This document shows positions 36,536 through 39,163 of a DNA stretch of 39,163 bases, piece by piece. Origin of the DNA: Leptospira ilyithenensis. Lineage in GTDB: Bacteria; Spirochaetota; Leptospiria; Leptospirales; Leptospiraceae. A model generated the notes under the pieces. It worked only from the letters and a program-made list of their open reading frames with translations. It was not told the origin of the DNA and searched no databases. How positions within the stretch are numbered: position 1 is the first letter of the stretch; each line of letters begins with the position of its first letter. The stretch spans positions 1 through 39,163 of the forward strand of contig NZ_RQHV01000023.1 in NCBI RefSeq assembly GCF_004771005.1, in the 5' to 3' direction. Made by a program: the position numbers and the translations under genes.

Positions 36536-36865
36536 TTAGTCTACTAACATCTCTTGTATAATTTTTTTGATTTTCTGGATGATTTTATTATCAGTAGATC
36601 CAAGTTTTTTTATGAGCCGAGACTTATCGACAGTTCGAATTTGATCTAAAACTACAGAGCCCTTCTTTCCTTGGAAAGTTATTTCAATGCGTGTTGGGTA
36701 TGATTTCGATTTTGTGGTCATAGGAGCAATAATAACGGTTCCTATAAATTTGTTCATTTCATCAGGAGATATAATAATGCAGGGTCTGGATTTCTTTATT
36801 TCATATCCGATAGTTGGATCAAGGTTTATGAGATAAATATCATATTGATGAATTACCATTCCCAA
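36536..36865 (-). CDS. mazF: MazF/PemK-type endoribonuclease toxin (ChpK-like)
   Basis: A 109-residue toxin of the CcdB/PemK fold. Family patterns are QYDIYLINLDPTIGYEIKKSRP (Asp and the start of the RNA site), CIIISPDEMN, IIAPMTTKSKSYPTRI and the C-terminal VVLDQIRTVDKSRL. It probably cleaves mRNA at short sequence motifs. The open frame overlaps the antitoxin gene by 13 bases; an alternative start is the third-codon Met. Leptospira interrogans has a well-known homologous pair named chpK-chpI. Confidence 0.9.
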   Translation of the reverse strand: MGMVIHQYDIYLINLDPTIGYEIKKSRPCIIISPDEMNKFIGTVIIAPMTTKSKSYPTRIEITFQGKKGSVVLDQIRTVDKSRLIKKLGSTDNKIIQKIKKIIQEMLVD

Positions 36866-37101
36866 TCCCTTAGTTCTAAGTCTATAGAATCAGGAATAAT
36901 CAGCTTATCATCATTTTTTAGTGCCATTTCTTTAAATTGGGCTTCCCATCCACCTCTGGGTTTAACTTTAAAAGGAATGATAATAATTTTATTTTTTTCA
37001 ACGAGCAAATCCACTTGATCTTCGATATGACAAGCGTCTAAAACAGTTTTTGGTATTCTTATGCCTTTTGAATTTCCGATTTTGACAACGGCGGTTTTCA
37101 T
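36853..37101 (-). CDS. mazE: MazE-type antitoxin (ChpI-like, AbrB fold)
   Basis: An 82-residue antitoxin with a SpoVT/AbrB swapped-hairpin DNA-binding domain at the N-terminus (VKIGNSKGIRIPKTVLDA ... VDLLVEKNKIII) and an acidic C-terminal tail that would wrap the toxin. It overlaps the toxin gene by 13 bases. No ribosome site is visible before its ATG. The likely promoter and a perfect palindrome lie immediately upstream, so the mRNA may have almost no leader and be repressed by its own product. Confidence 0.88.
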   Translation of the reverse strand: MKTAVVKIGNSKGIRIPKTVLDACHIEDQVDLLVEKNKIIIIPFKVKPRGGWEAQFKEMALKNDDKLIIPDSIDLELRDWEW

Positions 37102-37138
37102 AGTAATTACAATGTAATTACTCGTTTTGATTTGTCAA
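37102..37138 (-). promoter_or_regulatory. Palindromic operator and promoter of mazEF
   Basis: AGTAATTAC (37102-37110) and GTAATTACT (37114-37122) are a perfect 9-bp inverted repeat directly before the mazE ATG. On the minus strand TTGACA (37133-37138) with a 16-base spacer and TACATT (37111-37116) make a fair promoter that the palindrome covers. Confidence 0.55.
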
Positions 37139-37519
37139 CTAGAATATTTAAATGAATAATTGGAAACTCGTTTTTATAAAATTTAAATAGAGTGGATACA
37201 ATAATAGAAGATTAAAATTCAGAACTATCACAGGAAAATTTTAAAGTAATTCATTTTCTATTTATGTTAGCTTCTTCTTTGATTCAGACTTTACTTTAAC
37301 ATTTTGATCTCGCCTTGAAAATTATTTTTAAGAACTTTCGTATAACTTTTCATTATACGCAATTCAAAAAATATTTTTTGAATGAAAAATGAGGATAGGC
37401 TTTATTAAAATGGGTAAATTTGTTTTTTTTACTATTAGAGGGGAATAATATTGTATTTTCTTTCGCTACGCGACAGAAAACGAATTATTTATAAACTTTA
37501 AGTTTTTAAGGAAAATATT
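37139..37519. other. AT-rich intergenic stretch between mazE and the second RibD/DHFR-fold gene
   Basis: No gene is seen in these 381 bases. The only structure is the short palindrome at 37339-37359, described separately. GTTTTTAAGGAAAATATT before ATG 37520 provides the ribosome site of the next gene. Confidence 0.45.
37339..37370. repeat. Collapsed attC-like palindrome with flank shared with site 3
   Basis: CGTATAA and TTATACG (37339-37359) flank a 7-base centre: the outer boxes of an attC with the whole middle missing. The 18 bases 37353-37370 are the exact reverse complement of 38156-38173, which leads into attC site 3, so the RibD/DHFR-fold gene is framed by an inverted repeat. Confidence 0.5.
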
Positions 37520-38089
37520 ATGAGAAAATTAATAATGTGGAATGTAGTCACCCTAGACGGATATTTTGAGGGTGAGAAAAACTGGGACTTAAGCTTTCAT
37601 GAACTTGTTTGGGGGAAAGAGCTTGAGGAATTCAGCCTCACTCAGTTGAAATCAGCCGACATGCTTGTATTTGGTGCGGCAACATACAAAGGTATGGCGG
37701 ATTACTGGACAAAGGCGGAAGGAGATGAAGGAGAAATCGCCAAATTAATGAATGAGATTCAAAAGATTGTCTGTTCATCAACGCTCAAAACCGCCGACTG
37801 GAACAATACAATAGTTGCAAAAGACGCTGTAGCTGAAATTTCTAAATTGAAACTCCAAGGCAATGGAGATATGTTTGTGTTCGGTAGCGGTAACCTTTCT
37901 GAATCTTTAATGAAAGCAAAGCTGTTTGATGAGTTTCGCTTATGCATTGCTCCGGTATTTTTAGGAGATGGGAGACTTTTGTTCAATCAGGGAATCCCTC
38001 ATAAGAAGCTCAACCTACTTGAAGCTCATCCTCTTGCTACAGGTGGCATCATCCTTCGATATGCTCCCAAGGAAGAGTCAAGGCAATGA
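37520..38089 (+). CDS. Second dihydrofolate-reductase-fold (RibD C-terminal domain) protein
   Basis: A 189-residue stand-alone RibD_C/DHFR-like protein. Patterns are MRKLIMWNVVTLDGYFEGEK at the N-terminus, LVFGAATYKGMADYW, the nucleotide-binding MFVFGSGNLSESL, and FRLCIAPVFLGDGRLLF near the end. It resembles the protein at 8776 in fold, but the two differ clearly in sequence. The substrate is unknown. AAGGAAAAT precedes the ATG. It is the only gene on the + strand in this accessory block; attC site 3 lies 79 bases after its stop, and an inverted 18-base repeat frames it. Confidence 0.82.
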   Translation: MRKLIMWNVVTLDGYFEGEKNWDLSFHELVWGKELEEFSLTQLKSADMLVFGAATYKGMADYWTKAEGDEGEIAKLMNEIQKIVCSSTLKTADWNNTIVAKDAVAEISKLKLQGNGDMFVFGSGNLSESLMKAKLFDEFRLCIAPVFLGDGRLLFNQGIPHKKLNLLEAHPLATGGIILRYAPKEESRQ

Positions 38090-38167
38090 AAAGCAAAAAA
38101 TAATTCTTTGAAAAATGAAATTGAAAAAAATACAACGAAACCACCTGTTACGTAATTTTTGAATTGC

Positions 38168-38301
38168 GTATAACGAACCAGCCTTACCAACGTTAGCAGA
38201 TGTCGCGTCTTCTTGCTTCGCGCGTGCCAGAAAGCCAATGTGGCTTCTTCAGCCCGAGCAAGGGTAAGCTCCCGCAGCGGAGCGGTAAGGCGTAGTTAGC
38301 C
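38168..38301. repeat. attC-like recombination site 3
   Basis: Outer boxes GTATAAC (38168-38174) and GTTAGCC (38295-38301); inner boxes GCCTTACC and GGTAAGGC; a spacer of six bases on one side and three on the other. The 134-base site has a different, shorter centre than sites 1 and 2, so it is not a recent copy. It lies between the 3' ends of the RibD/DHFR-fold gene and vapC, 14 bases from the vapC stop. Confidence 0.7.
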
Positions 38302-38314
38302 GATGATCAGCGAG

Positions 38315-38719
38315 TTAATGAATCCAATTTTCTAACCGGATTTCTTTAATTCTTTTGAATTCCTTCTCATTATTAGTAACAAGAATGAGTTCTTTCGAAA
38401 TGGCTTGAGAGGCAATTAATAAATCATATGGGCCAATGACTTCGCCTTTTTTTTCTAGTTTGCTCCGAACATTAGCAGCTACATTGCTATCACTCCCTTC
38501 AAAAGGGATGATATTAAGATAACCAAAAAAATCTTCAAGTATTCTCGAATTCTGTTCATGCTTTTGACTCTTTTCAACTCCATATCGTAATTCGAATTCC
38601 GTGATAGAAGAAATAAAGATATTATCTAAGCTAATTTTCTTAAATTTTTTGAGAACTGCTTCAGGCCTTTTATTAATGATATAAATACAGATATTCGTAT
38701 CTAATAAATATTGGCTCAT
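38315..38719 (-). CDS. vapC: VapC-type PIN-domain ribonuclease toxin
   Basis: A 134-residue PIN-domain toxin that would cleave tRNA or other RNA with Mg2+. Acidic residues are Asp7 (LLDTNICIY), Glu41 (SSITEFELRYG) and Asp99 (GPYDLLIA). The fourth position, usually Asp in TnDreF, is Asn here (TNNEKEF, 116-117), a change also seen in many active members. The start overlaps the vapB stop (ATGA), giving the antitoxin-first order typical of vapBC. An attC-like site follows the stop. Confidence 0.9.
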   Translation of the reverse strand: MSQYLLDTNICIYIINKRPEAVLKKFKKISLDNIFISSITEFELRYGVEKSQKHEQNSRILEDFFGYLNIIPFEGSDSNVAANVRSKLEKKGEVIGPYDLLIASQAISKELILVTNNEKEFKRIKEIRLENWIH

Positions 38720-38946
38720 ATGCTTTCGCGTTTGTCGAAGCCTTTGGGCTGGTTTCTTTCAATTCGTATATCTTCAGAAAATTGTCCTAAGACGTTCCAG
38801 AGTCTGTCAACAGCATCATCAATAGGAGATAAGATGACATTTGTTCCTTCTTTTCTGATATAGACTTCCTTACCGTTAAATCGAAACTCTTTAGGAAGTC
38901 TGATAGCTTGACTATCGCCATTTTTGAATAATTTAGCTCTATTCAT
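38716..38946 (-). CDS. vapB: VapB-type antitoxin (AbrB fold)
   Basis: A 76-residue antitoxin with an AbrB-like N-terminal DNA-binding domain (KLFKNGDSQAIRLPKEFRF ...) and a C-terminal toxin-binding tail (FDKRESI). It overlaps vapC by four bases. The ATG has no ribosome site, and the predicted transcription start is only a base or so upstream, suggesting a leaderless mRNA. The product, with VapC, probably represses at the palindrome between the -35 and -10 boxes. Confidence 0.88.
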   Translation of the reverse strand: MNRAKLFKNGDSQAIRLPKEFRFNGKEVYIRKEGTNVILSPIDDAVDRLWNVLGQFSEDIRIERNQPKGFDKRESI

Positions 38947-38953
38947 AATATAT

Positions 38954-38982
38954 ATACTATGACATATATATTTCTATGTCAA
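38954..38982 (-). promoter_or_regulatory. vapBC promoter with overlapping palindromic operator
   Basis: On the minus strand a consensus TTGACA (38977-38982) is followed after 17 bases by TAGTAT (38954-38959). The inverted repeat TGACATA (38960-38966) / TATGTCA (38975-38981) fills the spacer and overlaps the -35 box, as expected for autorepression by VapBC. Confidence 0.65.
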
Positions 38983-39036
38983 GCTATGGAACACGAAAAT
39001 AGAGACCAAAAATGCTAAATTTCTAATTTTTTCTTA

Positions 39037-39163
39037 CTAACCCTCCCCCGAAAAAGTGGACACGAAATAGGCAACTTTAGAACAAGGAAAGTTGCAATGA
39101 AAAGTAGAAAACAATATAGTCCCGATTTCAAAAAGGAAGCGGTAAAACTTCTTTTAACAAGTG
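39037..39163 (+). mobile_element. Left end of an IS3-family insertion sequence, cut by the window edge
   Basis: TAACCCTCCCCCGAAAAAGTGGACAC is followed by a short leader and the start of a transposase frame. The shape is that of IS3-family ends, and the sequence closely matches the broken copy at 8534. This copy appears to have an open transposase frame as far as it can be seen. Confidence 0.75.
39097..39163 (+). CDS. IS3-family transposase OrfA, N-terminus only
   Basis: Twenty-two codons from ATG 39097 to the window end, without a stop: MKSRKQYSPDFKKEAVKLLL... This is the classic opening of IS3-family OrfA, a helix-turn-helix protein that binds the element ends (pattern RKxYsxeFKxeAVxL). The remainder, including the OrfB integrase domain, lies outside the window, so intactness cannot be judged. 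Confidence 0.85.
   Translation, partial: MKSRKQYSPDFKKEAVKLLLTS

Overview
The window reads as chromosomal DNA of a spirochaete, most likely a Leptospira of the saprophytic or intermediate type (inferred, not proven). The reasons are: an AT-leaning genome; lipoproteins with loose spirochaetal lipoboxes; a FliI-FliJ-FlbB flagellar block; a FlhF-FlhG-sigma28-FapA block; a MurA with Asp in place of the usual active-site Cys; and ChpIK/MazEF-type and VapBC toxin-antitoxin pairs.

Layout. 1-107: start of a membrane protein that runs off the left edge. 387-8533: oligopeptidase A, a SCO1 plus PCuAC copper-delivery pair, an alpha/beta hydrolase, a PAS hybrid kinase with an eroded ATPase domain, and tatA-tatC followed by a coupled membrane protein with an eroded PP2C-like domain. 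8534-9582: an accessory scar made of an IS3-type insertion sequence end, the end of an integron-like attC site, and a RibD/DHFR-fold gene. 9583-12824: the tig-clpP-clpX proteostasis operon, in which ClpP has Asn at the usual catalytic Asp. 12938-21825: tRNA-Gly(GCC), tenA with a long structured leader, a GDSL esterase, a DUF3095 cyclase-like protein, a GH3 hexosaminidase, a PilZ-like protein, murA and a four-cluster ferredoxin.

22054-23331: a small zinc-ribbon-like protein closed by a strong terminator, then a lipoprotein. 23450-26400 (+): fliI, a structured 326-base gap, fliJ and flbB. 34235-26355 (-): flhF, flhG, a membrane protein, fliA, fapA, two uncharacterised genes, remA and gmk. The two flagellar blocks converge and their last genes overlap. 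Together they supply the export ATPase, its chaperone-like stalk, the spirochaetal collar protein, the placement GTPase and ATPase, and the flagellar sigma factor.

34236-39163 is accessory DNA: a degenerate array of about 35-bp repeats upstream of flhF, a frameshifted trypsin-like gene remnant, then three long attC-like sites that separate HigBA, MazEF, a second RibD/DHFR-fold gene and VapBC. Toxin-antitoxin genes lie 14-26 bases from an attC. The window ends in the start of an IS3-family transposase whose broken relative sits at 8534. No integrase is present, so this looks like a cluster of attC sites lacking an integrase (CALIN).
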